From positions 496,001-560,000 of the forward strand of contig JAEQBH010003878.1 in the NCBI GenBank assembly GCA_016808115.1: a stretch of DNA of 64,000 nt, read 5' to 3'. The translations under genes were made by a program, and so were the position numbers. Shown in pieces: positions 34,371 through 46,691 of the stretch; positions within the stretch are counted from its first letter, which is position 1, and each line of letters starts with the position of its first letter. The notes beneath the pieces were generated by a model. The model was not told the DNA's origin, did no database searches, and saw only the letters and a list, made by a program, of their open reading frames with translations. The DNA is from Tetrastigma voinierianum. Its lineage: Eukaryota > Streptophyta > Magnoliopsida > Vitales > Vitaceae.

Positions 34371-36900
34371 TTACAAATAATCGACCGAAAGTGCAATATT
34401 AGGACGAGTTATTATAAGGTAGTTCAGCTTCCCAACTAGTCTTCTATATCTCTCAAGATCCTCAAACAACTCGCCTTCTCTAGTAAGGTGTACGCCCAGA
34501 GCCATAGGGGAACTACATGGCTTTGCTCCCAATTTTTCAATCTTAGACAATAAATCAAACACATATTTCCTTTGAGATAAGAAGATTCCATGTTTACTCC
34601 GCATAACTTTAACACCCAAGAAATATCTACATCCCTGTGGTCCTGTATGAAACTCCGGCCGTGAAGAAAGGACTTAAGAGATGAGATCTCGTAGAGTCAC
34701 CCCAGCTGATAACAACATCCACATACACTCGCCAAAAAAAAATTATACCTGAATCGAGTTCAGAGACGTAATGGCCCATTTTACCTTCTCGCAAAGCTAA
34801 ATTTCAACTCGGGCCTGAATTTAATCGAACCAAGCACGGACTGGGCTCAAGCCATAACGACTTCCAAAGGCGACAACCTTCCCAATCTCCCGAGCAACAA
34901 AACCCCGAGGTCGCTCCATATATATCTCCTTCTAAATATCGCCATGAAGAAAGGCTTTCTTAATATTTGCTTCATGAAGATCCCAATTTGATGAGTAGAA
35001 GCAGGAAATAAATAAGTTGAACATGTCATCTTAGCAACAAAGGGAAAAGGTATCGAATAGTCCACACCATAGGTCTAAGCCATCCTTCGCCATAAGTCAT
35101 GCTTTCACCTAGCAATCGAATCCATTCGGATTAACTTTGACCGCAAAGAATCTAACGATCCAATGATTTCTTCCCAATAGGTAAATGTACCAAGTTCCAA
35201 GTACCATTCCCATTTAGAGCATCCATCTCCTCTATCATAGCACTACGCCAACCAAGGTGAGACAAGGCTTCTTGAAAAGTGTTCGGCAATGAAATAGAGT
35301 CCAAATAACAATAAAAGAACAGGACTAAGAAAACAACTGGTTATAGGTGCAAAATGAGGAAATTGGATGAACACACTAACGTCTACCTTTACGAAGAGCA
35401 ATAGGGAGATCGTCATCAAGAACTGGATATGATGTCGAAGCAGCCGATGGAGGACCAGAGACTGGTGGGTTCTGGCTTCGAGTGTAGACCTGAGTGATAT
35501 GAGGCTTTACTAGAGCAGGAATATGAGGGGCTGACTTTACTGGAGCAGGAACAGGAAGGGCCACAGGGGAGGCAATAGTATACACTAGCAGGTCATTTAC
35601 CTCCCCTTGACTAGTGTGGGTCGGGGGTGAAGAGAAAGGGACATTCTCAAAAAATTTGATATCCGTAAAAACTAAGTACCTACGAAGATTAGGGCATTAA
35701 CACCGATACCCCTTCTGAACCCGAGAATAACCAAGAAAGATACATTTTAAAGATTTATGGTTAAGTTTAGATACCTGAGGACGAACATCTCGAACAAAAC
35801 AGGTACATCCAAATATTTAAGGCTCAATAGGGAATAGAGGTTTATTAGGGAAAATGATGTGATACGGTGTGTCCTAATTCAAGACGGATGAAGCCATTCG
35901 GTTAATCAAAATAAACTCAGGGAAACAAGATCGCTCAGAAATGCTGGGCACATGCATTTGAAACACAGGCCTGGCGTTTCAAGGAGGTGTCTATCTTTTT
36001 CTCAAAGAACTCCATTCTAAGCAGGAGTGTCAACACAAGAAGTCTGATGAAGGATGACATACGTTGACGACGTAAGGATCGAAAATTGTTCTTAAACATA
36101 TTCTTTGCATTATCACTGATTTTGAACATAAACATGAAATTGAGTATGAATTTTTATATTAAAGGCACGGAAATGAGAAACAACTTAGAGAGGTTTTTCA
36201 TTAAATATAAACCAAGTGGTTCGTGGAATAATCATCAACAAAAGTGACAGCATCGAACTTGGCTTAGACACAACTAGGTAGGGACCCCACACATCTGAAT
36301 AGACTAATTCAAAAGGAGCACTAGCTCATTTATTGACTTTAGGACTATAACTAAGGCGATGATGTTTTGCAAATTGACAAGACTCACAATCTAAGGATAA
36401 CAAACTCAAAAACTGACACAATTTCTTTAATAATGGCAGCGAAAGATGACCCAACCGGCAATGTGTCTCAAATGGTGTAGTGACTCTAGAACAAGCAATA
36501 GGTCTTGGGATTGTAGGATCAAGGATGTATAAACCCCCAAACTCACGGCCTCTACCAATAATCTACTTCGTCATAAGATCATGAAAGAGACAAAAATCAG
36601 GAAAGAATGAGATATAACACTTAAGTGCTCGAGTTAACTTGCTAACAGACATCAAATTAAAAGAGAAATTTGGTAATCTCAAGATTGATGTCAAAGGAAT
36701 AAATGGAGTGGGCACAATTGTGCCTAACCCAAGAACACATGAATGTGATCCATCTACCAGAGTGGTAAAGGTTGTGACTAAAAGGTAGAGAAAAGACTAG
36801 AGTTATCTGTCATGTGATCTGTGGCTCCAGAGTCAATGACCCATTTGGAAGATGAAGAAGATACAAGGCATTTATTCGGGTTACCTGACTCAACAATAGC
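34371..36900 (-). pseudogene. Copia pol (protease end, integrase, RT, RNase H)
   Basis: The pre-integrase block reads LFHDLMTK and GREFGGLYILD near 36590-36510, then a GHLSLPLLKK-like stretch near 36440. The integrase-RT linker is at 35585-35376, proline-rich. RT follows with Y-V-D-V-VIS near 34725-34700, where the invariant YVDD has lost one Asp, and LGVKVMRSKHGIFLSQRKYV at about 34620-34560, a Copia signature. Sequence ends near RPNIALSVDYL with no full RNase H readable. Many stops. Integrase before RT fixes the Copia order. Confidence 0.82.
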
Positions 36901-37160
36901 AATAATCAAAGTAGATGGAGATCTCAATGAGTCCTGATACAATTGGAACCTGGCTAATTCTACTACGAGAACTCGAATCGACCGATCGGGACGCTCATAG
37001 TAGAAGCTATATGAGCAGACGGAATTTCGATTTCGATTATTATATCGTTTTTACAATTGCATATCACATGGCCGTTTATGGTAATAACAAACAACACCTC
37101 CGCAACTGTGCCCCCTAGTATCGCTCGGGACCATTGTTTCTATTTCGTCGTTCTCTCGAC

Positions 37161-37837
37161 CTAACATGGTCCGGGTCTAATAAGAGCACTGCTTGTCTGG
37201 GCAGATACAAGGGTAGGTGAAGAAGAGGATGATACCTTGGTGCGAAGAATCCTGCTAAAGGTCTTATGGAGAGATGATATCTTAGGACTGGACAAAATCT
37301 GGGCCTTAACTGAATCATACTCAGAAGGAAGAGCGGCAAGAAATCCCATAACTACCATCTGTTCTCGTTGACTTTGGCCGAACTTTGACGATCCGACTAA
37401 AGGGCATAAGCATATTAAGCTCTTCATGTATCTTTTGTAGGCCATAAAAATTATGTGAGTGATCGATCCTCGTTTCTTTGATCGATAGAATGCTTTACAC
37501 ATATCAAATATACGAGAAACATTCCCCTTTCCAGAAAACACAAACTCCAAATAATCCATTAGCTTTTTAATAAATTCACAGTGATTAACAAGGCCTAGTA
37601 CCTTGTTGTCGATAGAATTACGGATTTGGATGACCAGATGAGCATCCTCCTCCATCCATTGCTCTTTCGAATCATCTACAGGATCCTAGCGAGTGGACCG
37701 CCATACGATGCTTCGAAGTGCATATTTGAAATGTTTTGCTCCATTCCAAATACTGGGACTACCAATGGTCTTCCGTGATTGACATCATCTGACCACTTCG
37801 AGCTTTGTGCCTGGGCTTCTTCTCCTTAAATAACTCA
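37161..37837 (-). pseudogene. Copia gag
   Basis: ORF 37655-37161: WMEEDAHLVIQIRNSID, LMDYLEFVFSGKGNVSRIF, then a shifted stretch, and QMVVMGFLAALPSEYDSVKA. This is the gag polyprotein type (UBN2 family) of plant Copia elements. Upstream, 37837-37660, carries scraps such as WNGAKHFKYAL. No zinc knuckle is seen before the pol region. Confidence 0.78.
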
Positions 37838-38278
37838 TTATGATACCACAAGAAGAAGATCAAGAGCAAAGAGCACCCTAGAACCTCGCCTCGGGAAAAT
37901 CGCGTAAACCCTAGAAAAATGGGTCAAGGGGACACAAAAAGCACCAAAACTACTAGATCCGTGAACCAAACAGTGGAAACCATGTACCTGAGGTCCCGTC
38001 TGGCGATCGACGACTCGAGGAGGAGCTCGAGGTCTAACAAGACTCCCACGCCCACACAAGCGCGCTGTGAGCGAATCACCCAAGAAACTCACGGCGGCGC
38101 GCGAGCCTACGTCAAACCGCCACCAGATTTGCAAACGAAGCTCATCGGGCCGGCCTGAACCCTCCTATGCCGACGGTGAGACTCCGCGCTCCCTCTAGGT
38201 GGGTGTTTCAAAAGTCATCCCTCCGACAGCCCTAGATTTCCGAAATTTCCTCCAAAAAATTCTTAAACTCGAACCCTA

Positions 38279-38291
38279 GGCTGTGATACCA
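38279..38291 (-). other. Copia primer binding site
   Basis: The minus strand reads TGGTATCACAGCC directly after the LTR, one base from the standard initiator-Met tRNA complement. Confidence 0.9.
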
Positions 38292-38482
38292 TGTAGAAAA
38301 CAACCAAGAGAGAATTAGAGGAAAGAATTCCTTATGTTTTTTCATTGAATTAACATGTGTATATATACAGGAGGGATAGTCTATATTTCCTAATTTGTTA
38401 CAACTCTACATGTTAAGATTCCTAACTAGTTACAACTCTATATATTAAGTTTCCTAACTAGTTACAACTCTATATGTTAACA
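38292..38482 (-). repeat. Native 5' LTR of Copia, 191 bp
   Basis: Starts TGTAGAAAAC, ends TATGTTAACA. Its right third holds three near-identical units of CTAACTAGTTACAACTCTA type. Confidence 0.9.
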
Positions 38483-38782
38483 AAATTATTTTATATGAAA
38501 TTTATTTAAATTATTTTCCAACTTCCAAAATTTTCTTAAGATTTTCGTTTTTGGAGGTCATCGAACATCTGTCACCTTGAAAAACGTGAAAATTTTGACA
38601 ATCTCAGAATTCGACAAGATTCATTTGGCTAACTAGATTTCGCGAGATGAATCCAATGGTGAGGTTTGTTTCATCATATGAGATTTAGAAAATTTCAGGT
38701 TTGTAACTCATACTGGAGTGGAAATTTACCGTTCTACCTTTTTTTTGGAAAAAGTTCAAATTTACCCGGGTTTTACACTTCC

Positions 38783-39842
38783 AAAAAGCCACAATTTCAT
38801 ATTCCTCTGATTTCCTCTTCTTAGCAAGAACATCCTTCATGAATTTAACATATCCTGACATTCGTCAAGCACATCGCAAGAAATGGAATGTTGGTATGTG
38901 AGCTGAAGCACGCTGCGAACTTTAAATCGCCATCGTTTATTCTTCCTAATCTGGGATACTTCTGATTCTCGTGTTCAAGGTGCTACAATCTCATTATTGG
39001 TAGGCTCATTTTTAGTTGATTCTTCCAAAGAAGTCTTTGCTTTGTCCCCTTCTTTCTCATTGTCACCCACTTCGACTGAACTTTCCAATGTTTTCCCGCT
39101 TCTAAGGATAATAGCCTTGCAATGTTCCTTTCCATCTCCTCTAGGGTTCATTTCTAACGAACTAGGCAAAGTGCCTTGTTGTCTCTTGTTCATCCTACTT
39201 GCCATTTACCCCATTTAAACTTCTAAATTCCTAATTTGGGCTGATTGATTATTAAGGGAAGTTCTTGCTTCATTTACAAATTGAACTTGGGACTTTTGCC
39301 ATTCCACTTGTGCTTTTTGCATTTCCATTTGGCATTTAGCTAATTTGGCCATTGTGTCCTCCAAACTAGACTTCTTTTCTTGAGGAAATGGAGGTTTACT
39401 TTGCTCTGCATGCATCGTGTTCGGATTATTTCTCCATAAAAAAATTGAATAATTCTTCCATCTTGGGTTATAAGTATTGGAGAATGGATTGAATTAGGTT
39501 TGGGGTTGCGGAAATTTGCCCAAGTATTGAGCTTGTTCCATGGTCATTTTCCCAAATGGGTTGCCCACTTGACATTCTGAACTTAGGTGAGGGTCGTTGC
39601 AAAATTCACATAAGGGAGTGCATGCTTGAACTGCATTAGTCGACGCTTGCATATTTTGAAGTTGCGTAGCTTGGAGTTGTTTGGTTAACAAAGAAACTTG
39701 TGCCTCCAAGTTGGAGAATACATCAACTTCATACATCCCCGTTGGTTTCTTTGGGGCCAGCTCACTCGGGCCATTGACAGCTGTTACGGCCATATTCTCA
39801 AAGAAATGGATATGCCTCATCTTCACTTTGCTCATAGTACCT
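38783..39842 (-). pseudogene. Athila gag, C-terminal part
   Basis: Reads on the minus strand from a knuckle region (39835-39494) containing CEFCNDPHLSSECQVGNPFG, a compact CX2CX3HX4C zinc motif. Next is a heptad-like Lys/Gln-rich segment (39415-39215), then GTLPSSLEMNPRGDGKEHCK and AIILRSGK (about 39175-39100). The last piece, YVKFMKDVLAKKRKSEEYEI at about 38850-38790, is where the chromovirus inserted; protease resumes at 11357. Frames differ between pieces. Confidence 0.82.
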
Positions 39843-40555
39843 TCGTGACGCCCAACTCTAAGATAGATGTCAAGGCAGGGTCACTTTTTTTTTTTTAAAC
39901 TTATAACCTTTACACTTACATATTCATATAATGTTAAACAATTAACTTGTATTACATTCTGTAGCAGCGGATTACAAAATATAAATACAAGCTCCAAATA
40001 TGGAAATGTTCAACATCTACAATATTTACATTGGTTACAAAATTTCATATACAAAATAAACCTAAAGGTCTTCCAGAGGGCACCTATTGCTGTGTGGCCT
40101 TTAACTGCTGATGTGGATTGTACTGTCCTCTGGTTTCCTCTTCTGTACCTACACGGATTGAACACCCGTGCTAAGCTTTACGCTTAGTGGGAATTAATAC
40201 ACATGGATGACCTCTATTAAGGGTCATCATACTTCTTTACAAATGCATATAACATATATAACATGTACAGATTCTGTCATTTCTCATATACATATATTTT
40301 TCATAACCATTTCCATTTCTTATCATCATCCATATACTTTTCATGTCAACTTGTATTTTACTTCTTGTTCTTGTAACTGTATACTATCATCACATAGCAG
40401 TGCTATGCTTCTCATATCATGTCATATATTCTCTAAGACTTCTGACATACCCGGTTACTTTATATCATGTCCTGCATAAACCTTAGAAGTGGATACAGGA
40501 AATCCATGAGGGTATGAAGGTGCTGTTATCATTGTGTGAGACAATGTACTATGCT

Positions 40556-40795
40556 CGGTAATATGATACCCGAAGGTATCATCACTGTATAAGTCAGTGA
40601 CCATCCATGTGTGCCCGGTAATATGATACCCGAAGGTATCATCACTGTATAAGCCAGTGACCATCCATGTGCTCCTGCATTATGATACTCCGAAGGTATC
40701 ACATCGTATACTGCTGACCATTCATGTGTGCTCCTGTGAATATGATACCTAAGGTATCATCACCGTGATAAGCGCGACCATTCATGTGTGCCTAT
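40556..40795. repeat. Four tandem 60-bp units with internal hairpin
   Basis: Four head-to-tail units of 60 bp, the first two almost identical. Each carries the inverted repeat TGATACCCGAAGGTATCA and then CACTGTATAAG and GACCATCCATGTG. The equivalent position in the LTR 13427-25315 has only degenerate relatives (GGGTACTATCACTGTACG near 14271). Confidence 0.95.
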
Positions 40796-41408
40796 CTATC
40801 CTCTACCAAGTGCTCTAAGCAGACAATCAACGCAGTATTTTCTTGCTATAAGATATATCTCTTATTCCCGAATAATTATTGCTATTCTAATCATCCGTGA
40901 TATATATATGCAATCATTTATTCATATATCTTTGCATTTTTCTATATCTCATTATATGCATACACCATGCTTTGCCATATATGCTTACGAGCTATTCATG
41001 AATTCATAGTAGGCATTCATACAATAAATAACTATGATGCTTGTAGTGCCTACTGTTTTTCGTGTTTACTGGAACTAAGATGAGTTCCAACCTTATAAAG
41101 CTTTCTATTTATGGATTCGACTAAATTCGATTTTACGTGAGTCCAAGAACACCCAACCTGAGTTCAAACGAAGGAGTTACGACCTCCGGTCAGAGGTCAT
41201 CCGCCGCCTCGACGAGTCGCCTCGGATCGACGAGCTGAGCTGTCATGGATGAACTCGTTCTAACACCTCGGTCTGACATAAACTATCCTCCTCAGGCATA
41301 TGAATGTATTCTTGACTCAATGGGCTTTCCATAGAGTCCAAGAACACCCAAATCGGAGTTCAAACGAAGGAGATATGACCTTCCAAGTCGAGGTCATGCT
41401 AGTCAACT

Positions 41409-41735
41409 TTGACGAGCCACCACCGCTGAAGACCATCGCTCAACGCTGATCTACCACTACCGTGACGACCACCGCTGGTGGATGACCACCGCTTGACAAC
41501 CACCGCTGCGACGATCACCGCTGGCGACGGCTCACCGCCGTGGGATCATCATCGCTTGACGCACTAAACGCTGCGGACGACCACCGCTTGACGAGCACCG
41601 CTTTGACGGCACCGCTGACGAGTACCGCTTGACGAAAGTACCGCTTGATGACGTAGTACCGTTTGACGAGTACGCTTTTGATGACGGTGTACTGCTTGAC
41701 GAGTACTATTTTGACGAAAGCAATCGCTTGACCGA
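41409..41735. repeat. GC-rich minisatellite of 12-18 bp units
   Basis: About twenty irregular units of the type ACCACCGCTTGACGA, with GTACCGCTTGACGA towards the right end. It sits within the solo LTR. GC content is far above its surroundings, and CpG dinucleotides are abundant, unusual for methylated repeats. Confidence 0.9.
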
Positions 41736-42622
41736 CCCCTTCCCCATTTGACTGTTCAGAGTAAAAAGACCATAACTTGTCTGATGTGAGTCCGAATTGA
41801 GAAATTCAGCCTAACATCAAGTTCATCGACGCTGGCCAATTTCACGTATGACTTGCTTCTTAATTCCCTGTATTTCTGATCCAAAAATCCGTTCTAAGAT
41901 CCGGCTACTGCATATGGGCGGCAATAGGGAATTTTCTGGGTTCAACTTGCAACTAGACTCTTCTCAAACACATATTTAGGAGCCTTAAAGCTCTTTCTCT
42001 TAACTCAACCCTACAAGAAATGAGTTTAGAATTCCCAAACCCAAACCATACACAAGATGTAGGGTTCTAAAACATGTATCCATACCGTTTCCAGACTAAA
42101 ACTAGACTTCCATATTAACCTAAAACATGTGTCCGTACACACCTAGTTTACATACACATATTCATGGTTCCATACTTTTCTATACCAAATCATAGTTCCA
42201 TACAAAACCATATTTCTATACTCATTTTTAGTAGTTCCATACAAAACCATATTTCTATACAAAACCATAACATATCCATACCTATGATCTTCTTCTTCTT
42301 CTTCTTCCTTTCTTCTCTTCTTCTCTTCTCCGCATTGCCTCCTTTCTCCAAGACCAAATGAGATATTTCTGGGTCTTATCCTTATTTGATCTTATCCCCT
42401 TTTTTCATTTCACTTTGGTCCTCCAACTCTTCTAATATTTACAAATCAAATCTATAATATTTTTACAATAGCCTCTAATCTTCTTTTATTTGTAATTCTT
42501 AATTTATGCATATTCCTACTTTTTTTTTTTTATCTTTATTTTATTCTGAATAAATATACCTTTACGTTTATTATACCCAAAACATTTTATAAAACTGTTA
42601 GGGTATAATTTGGGATGTTACA

Positions 42623-43151
42623 TACCCCCACCAACTAAAGCATCTAAAAGTGTCCTTGTTGTCCCATTCAAACCATTGTTGAAATGGTGGACTTGCATCT
42701 ACTTTGAACGAGACTATGATGCTGCACTTGCATAGAGCTCTCAGACGATCCCATGCCCTATAAAACGATTCTCCCTCAAGTTGTGCAAAGTTATTGATCT
42801 CTATTCTCATTTTTGCCATCTTTGCATGAGAGAAGAACTTTGCAAGAAACTTTTAGACCAACTCAGCCCTTGTAGTGATGAGTCCAGAGGCTCGGAGTTC
42901 AACCAGTGCTTCACCTTGTCCTTTAGAGAGAAAGGAAATAGTCGAAGGCAGATAGCATCTTAACTAACACCATTATACTTAACACTGACACACACTTCCA
43001 AGAAGTTGGAAATATGAGTGTTAGGATCTTCTTGTGGCAAACCCATGAACTGTATGTTTTGAATTAGTTGAAGAGTGATGGGCTTGAGTTCAAAATTATT
43101 AGCTTGAATAGTCGGCCTCCAAATAACCGATGGGCATGGATGGAAGGGCAT
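42623..43151 (-). pseudogene. Athila gag, N-terminal part
   Basis: Minus-strand reading from 43151: ANNFELKPITLQLIQNIQFM, GLPQEDPNTHISNFLEVC, an in-frame stop after NGVS, then LFPFSLKDKVKHWL. A second stretch (42819-42630) reads GESFYRAWDRLRALCK. These are the capsid-like blocks of Athila/Tat gag. It ends at the solo-LTR insertion. Confidence 0.85.
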
Positions 43152-43529
43152 AGTTTCTCAAGGCTCTAGGTGATTGTGCCATTAAGGTTGCACTTGGAGA
43201 GCCATTATCCCCACTTCTAGAGTTCACTTCTTCCTCATCTTCTCTTAAACCATGAAGGTTTTCCATGGGTTGTTGCAATAAATTTGCAGCTTCTCTATTT
43301 TTTTTTTTTTGGATTCTTCTTACCGTTCTCTCTAACTCCAGATTTTAAAGAACAAGGTTATCACAACCATAAACACTGCTTAGTACCTATAAGCACAAGA
43401 GTTAAGAGGAATGAGATGTCAAAAACTGAAGCAAACAAAGAAAACCAGAAAAATATCTGAAGTAATGTAAAGGTATTTGATAACAATATTGGTTCTAACG
43501 CCAACTCCCTAGCAACGACGCAAAAAACT
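43152..43529 (-). other. Athila leader with tRNA-Asp-type PBS
   Basis: Noncoding leader between the LTR and gag. At 43507-43523 the minus strand reads TTGCGTCGTTGCTAGGG, close to the Asp-tRNA complement TGGCGCCGTTGCCGGGG used by Athila-lineage elements. A T12 run is at about 43300-43311. Confidence 0.75.
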
Positions 43530-44635
43530 TGTTGACTTTTAACTTGTAACAAAAATTTAGCTCACAAGTTCTATTGCCAAAAATGCGTACGTGTGTATGG
43601 GGTATACCAAAAACTACACACCTATGTGTGCAAGAATACACGTTGTAACAAGCAACACAATGGCACGTAGAGTATTGTCCAACATAGAGTTGGCTACCAA
43701 TTACTATAATTATGATAACCTAAACTCTATCCGGACGATGTAAACAATGAGATGAAATTTTACTACACAATGGCATAAGAAAAACTATTCTAAAGTCAAG
43801 TCAATCAATGAAGAACTATATGAAAATAAAGGAACCTAGGGTTTTGGGTTTCATTTGACAAATTCTTATGAAGGCATCTAGGTGAGCAAGGTCTACAGTG
43901 TTTGGTTCAATTATCAAAGATGGATTTCAAAATGATCGAGCTATTCTTTCTCAAGCAATAGCTAGCTAACCCGAGAAAAGGTTTTACTATACTTCTACCT
44001 CAAACCATCATATCTCGGGTTGCATTAAGCGCAAGAAATCAATAATATCACATGCAATCCACAAATATCTCTATCTTATGTGAGAGCATGGTGTTTTATA
44101 CATGATCTAACTTAACATTCTCTTCTCATACTCAAATTAGGTCATTCAACATGCCAAAGGTGATCAATCAAAAGCAAGTAGTTAAAACCATATAAAACAC
44201 TTGATAAGTAAGAACCAAACTTCAAGAATTTACAACCTAAAAACCAAATCCGTAGATCAATGTCAAACTACTCCCAAAACCCTAGATAGAAAGTTTAGAA
44301 CAACATAATAGGAGCTACGATGAAAAAATATGAGAAAAACATGGAGAAAATAAGAAGAATAAAACTAAAACTGGAGAAACCTACATCTCCTCCCTATGCC
44401 TCTAATCTCCAATCGACTCTTTTTTTTCCCTAATCCTCTTGCTTTTATACTCCTTAAAAATAAAGTGAGAATGGGCTTCGGCAAGTCATTGGGCTTCATT
44501 ATACGTTGTAGCGGAAAATCCGCTGCTACAGCGTGATCCAAAAAAAATGGCAAGAGAAAATTATACATACCAGAAGGGCAGATCATCACGCTACAAATAT
44601 GATGAAGTGTCGCTGAGGCCTATCAGAAGTAAAGC

Positions 44636-44776
44636 ATGAAATGCATTGATAGGAAGCTTATGGAATTGAAGGCTAGGGCGTGGGAACTTGGTCACCTTTT
44701 ATTGGCAACACTGCGCCAACTTCGTCCAGACAACGTTTGTCTAGATGCTTCAGTTCTTGGCTACACAGTCCTCTAA
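44636..44776 (+). CDS. Short ORF in LTR-inserted segment, unidentified
   Basis: A 46-codon ORF from ATG at 44636 to TAA at 44776. The amphipathic sequence ELKARAWELGHLLLATLRQL, then RPDNVCLDASVLG, has host-protein-like composition. It lies in a segment absent from the sister LTR, so it could be a captured exon fragment. I do not recognise it, and it may be chance. Confidence 0.25.
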   Translation: MKCIDRKLMELKARAWELGHLLLATLRQLRPDNVCLDASVLGYTVL

Positions 44777-44960
44777 GGTGTCCTCACGCGATAGCTCTCA
44801 AGTAGGAATCTAAATTTTCTCCCCAACTATGCAAATTGTGACAATTATTGACACATAATTAGACAAACAAACAGGGTTTTTGGTTCTTTTCTTGTGGCTC
44901 ACAACAATCTTAAAATTTTCCAATCAAAGCCTATGAATCTAGCAAGAAGCACCCACCGCC

Positions 44961-45580
44961 TAGGGTCAGAATCGAGCCGAGCCACTCGTGAGCCGCCTCT
45001 ACGCTCGACCTGCTAGAAGCTCGCTTCAAACTCATATTATTAAACGAGCCGAGCCCGACATCATTTCGAGGCTCGTAGGTTAAATGAGTCGTGCCCACCC
45101 TCAAACTCGTCACACCGTAAACAGCTCGTGAATAGGCTCGCATTTGTTAACAAGGACCGTGGAATAGCTCGTGGAACATGGAGAAGGCTGATGCACAACA
45201 AATTTTTCCTACAAATGAACATGATGAATATTTTAACTTCAACTTCAATCAAGCACTGAACTTTATCGTTTTATCTTTTAATTTAGTTGCATGTTGGCTA
45301 TTTTAGATGAACATTTTCTTTAATTCCCCGAACATCATTTCAGGTTCGTAGTTAAACGAGCCGAGCCCTCGAGCACCTCAAACTCGCCTCATCAACTCAG
45401 AATAAAGCTCGTGAGCGCCCATTAACTGTGCTCAAGTTAAACGAGCCGAAACCTGCCACCCTCAAACTTGGCTCCATCACCAGAAACAGGATCGTGAATA
45501 AGCCTCGAGCCTACTCCTTTAAACCGAAACAGTCGAGCCCCGCCTAATACTCGCCTCCCGACTCGCCTGCTACACCCCTA
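44961..45580. mobile_element. hAT-like nonautonomous element (MITE)
   Basis: Left end TAGGGTCAGAATCGAGCCGAG; right end, read on the minus strand, TAGGGGTGTAGCAGGCGAG. Inside are many repeats of AAACGAGCCGAGCC, GCTCGTGAATAGGCTCG and CTCAAACTCG with an AT-rich middle. This GAGCCGAGC-rich type is a well known abundant plant MITE pattern and TAGGGGTG is hAT-like. Possible 8-bp flanks CCACCGCC and CCACTAGC match only partly. Confidence 0.6.
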
Positions 45581-46215
45581 CCACTAGCGGCCCCAACTAC
45601 AATAACAATCGATCGTGATATTTCTCAACCTTCTAACCCTAAACACATATAAGTGCAGGCAGAGGATGGCCATTCGGATTCTAAAGTCGGCGAAGAGGGA
45701 GCCAGTGAAAGTCAGCTACACGTGGCTCGCCTAAGGCTCAGGCACTCTAACTCAAGACCGGATTAGTGAACTTTTCAAAAGAAAATCGAAAGAAAACAAC
45801 AACGATTCTTTACCTCTTCTTGTCTAAATTCCAAATTAATTATATATCAATCTCCTTTTATGGATGTAGCATGTAGATCATCATGCTACAACGTGGAGAT
45901 CATCACGCTACATCTTGGAGGATTTCGCGTTATAGAGTGAAATCTCCTGAGCTACAATAGAATCACCACCCCCCCCCCCTTTTCTTCCTCTCAAAACCAA
46001 CCCAATCATATTCTGAATTTGATGTACTATGGCTCTTTGGAAAGCTCTCCGTGTTTGGATTGTGCTCAAGATAATGAATTCACTTAATGATCTTAAATTC
46101 TACTCAAATTTGCACCATTGATTGACCTAAACACAAAATCGGATAAAGATAGCAATCAGGGGCTTATTTGAACCATAATAACTCAAAAATTGACCAAAAC
46201 AAAGAGGTAAAATCA

Positions 46216-46691
46216 AAGACCCCTTGGACTGTGCTCGACATTCTGATTGATCACTCACTTATTTCATAACTCTTTTTATTCGTTTTTCTTATTACCTTGA
46301 TTTTTGTTTCTTTTGCCTAATGTAAGAGACTTTTGCCTACCAGTAACATTAAAAATGGACTTTCATATTAATGTAACACATCAATAACATTAATGTAACA
46401 TGCTTAAAATACTAATGTAACATGCCTAAAATATTAATGTAATAGGGTTCCAGTTAATGCAAATTTGCTTCTCATGTGTACCTCAACATGAATAATTCCA
46501 AAGTTTTCATACATCAATGTTACATAAGCCATGTGTATGCATATTACATCGATTATTTTACTTGTAAAAGGATTTTTATATGATCAAAATGACATATTAA
46601 ACAACAAAGTTCACTAAACACCACACAAAGTTTTTGACTCTTTTAACAAGGATTGAACAATATTATAATATTCTTGACCATATTCTAATAG
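46216..46691. other. Spacer repeated at 567-1054
   Basis: AT-rich, noncoding, with the same 22-bp TAATGTAACATGC units (46370-46445). It follows the LTR end. Diverges from the left copy exactly after CTAATAG. Confidence 0.65.

Larger units (their letters stand above)
33711..38482 (-). mobile_element. Ty1/Copia retrotransposon with short LTRs
   Basis: Target duplication AAATT (33706-33710 and 38483-38487). Ends TGTAGAAAACAACC and ATGTTAACA. The intact LTR at 38292-38482 is 191 bp, small even for Copia. PBS, gag, protease region, integrase and RT are on the minus strand. The sister LTR of the host chromovirus shows the empty site at 25716 onward. Total 4772 bp, typical for a complete plant Copia element. 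Confidence 0.93.
31218..38777 (-). repeat. Native 5' LTR of chromovirus, split by Copia
   Basis: LTR sequence is 31218-33710 plus 38483-38777, matching 11363-13426 and 25316-26015. It starts TGTGACACCCCAAAAT and ends CGGGTTTTACA. It gives the unoccupied form of the CTTGG site (near 33310 it reads CTCTTGGAGTGTAG without interruption), confirming the insertion at 13427. Confidence 0.92.
39843..42622 (-). mobile_element. Solo LTR of chromovirus family in Athila gag
   Basis: Target duplication TACCT (39838-39842) and TACCC (42623-42627). Ends TCGTGACGCCC and GGGATGTTACA; native orientation minus (TGTAACATCCC). Length 2780 bp. Same family as the split solo LTR 13427-25315. No internal region is present. 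Gag sequence reads on across the site when the LTR is set aside, from WWG-Y at 42630 to the knuckle region at 39835. Confidence 0.88.
43530..46215 (-). repeat. Native 5' LTR of Athila, enlarged by insertions
   Basis: Starts (plus) TGTTGACTTTTAAC next to the leader. 43740-44600 and 45850-46215 align with the LTR at 1077-2418. Between them about 1.2 kb has no counterpart there: a 44610-44960 segment with a short ORF, a hAT-like MITE (44961-45580), and 45590-45850. The last of these also occurs at 1-190. The native LTR start is damaged: about 20 bases of GAGTATATAGGATACTCA are deleted, so it ends AGGTAAAATCA. A C13 run is near 45967-45979. Palindrome units occur at 44503-44600 and 45866-45945. 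Confidence 0.78.

Noticed and set aside
37838..38158. Overlapping ORFs on both strands in GC-richer DNA
   Set aside because: They fall in the Copia leader between PBS and gag; neither strand shows a domain.
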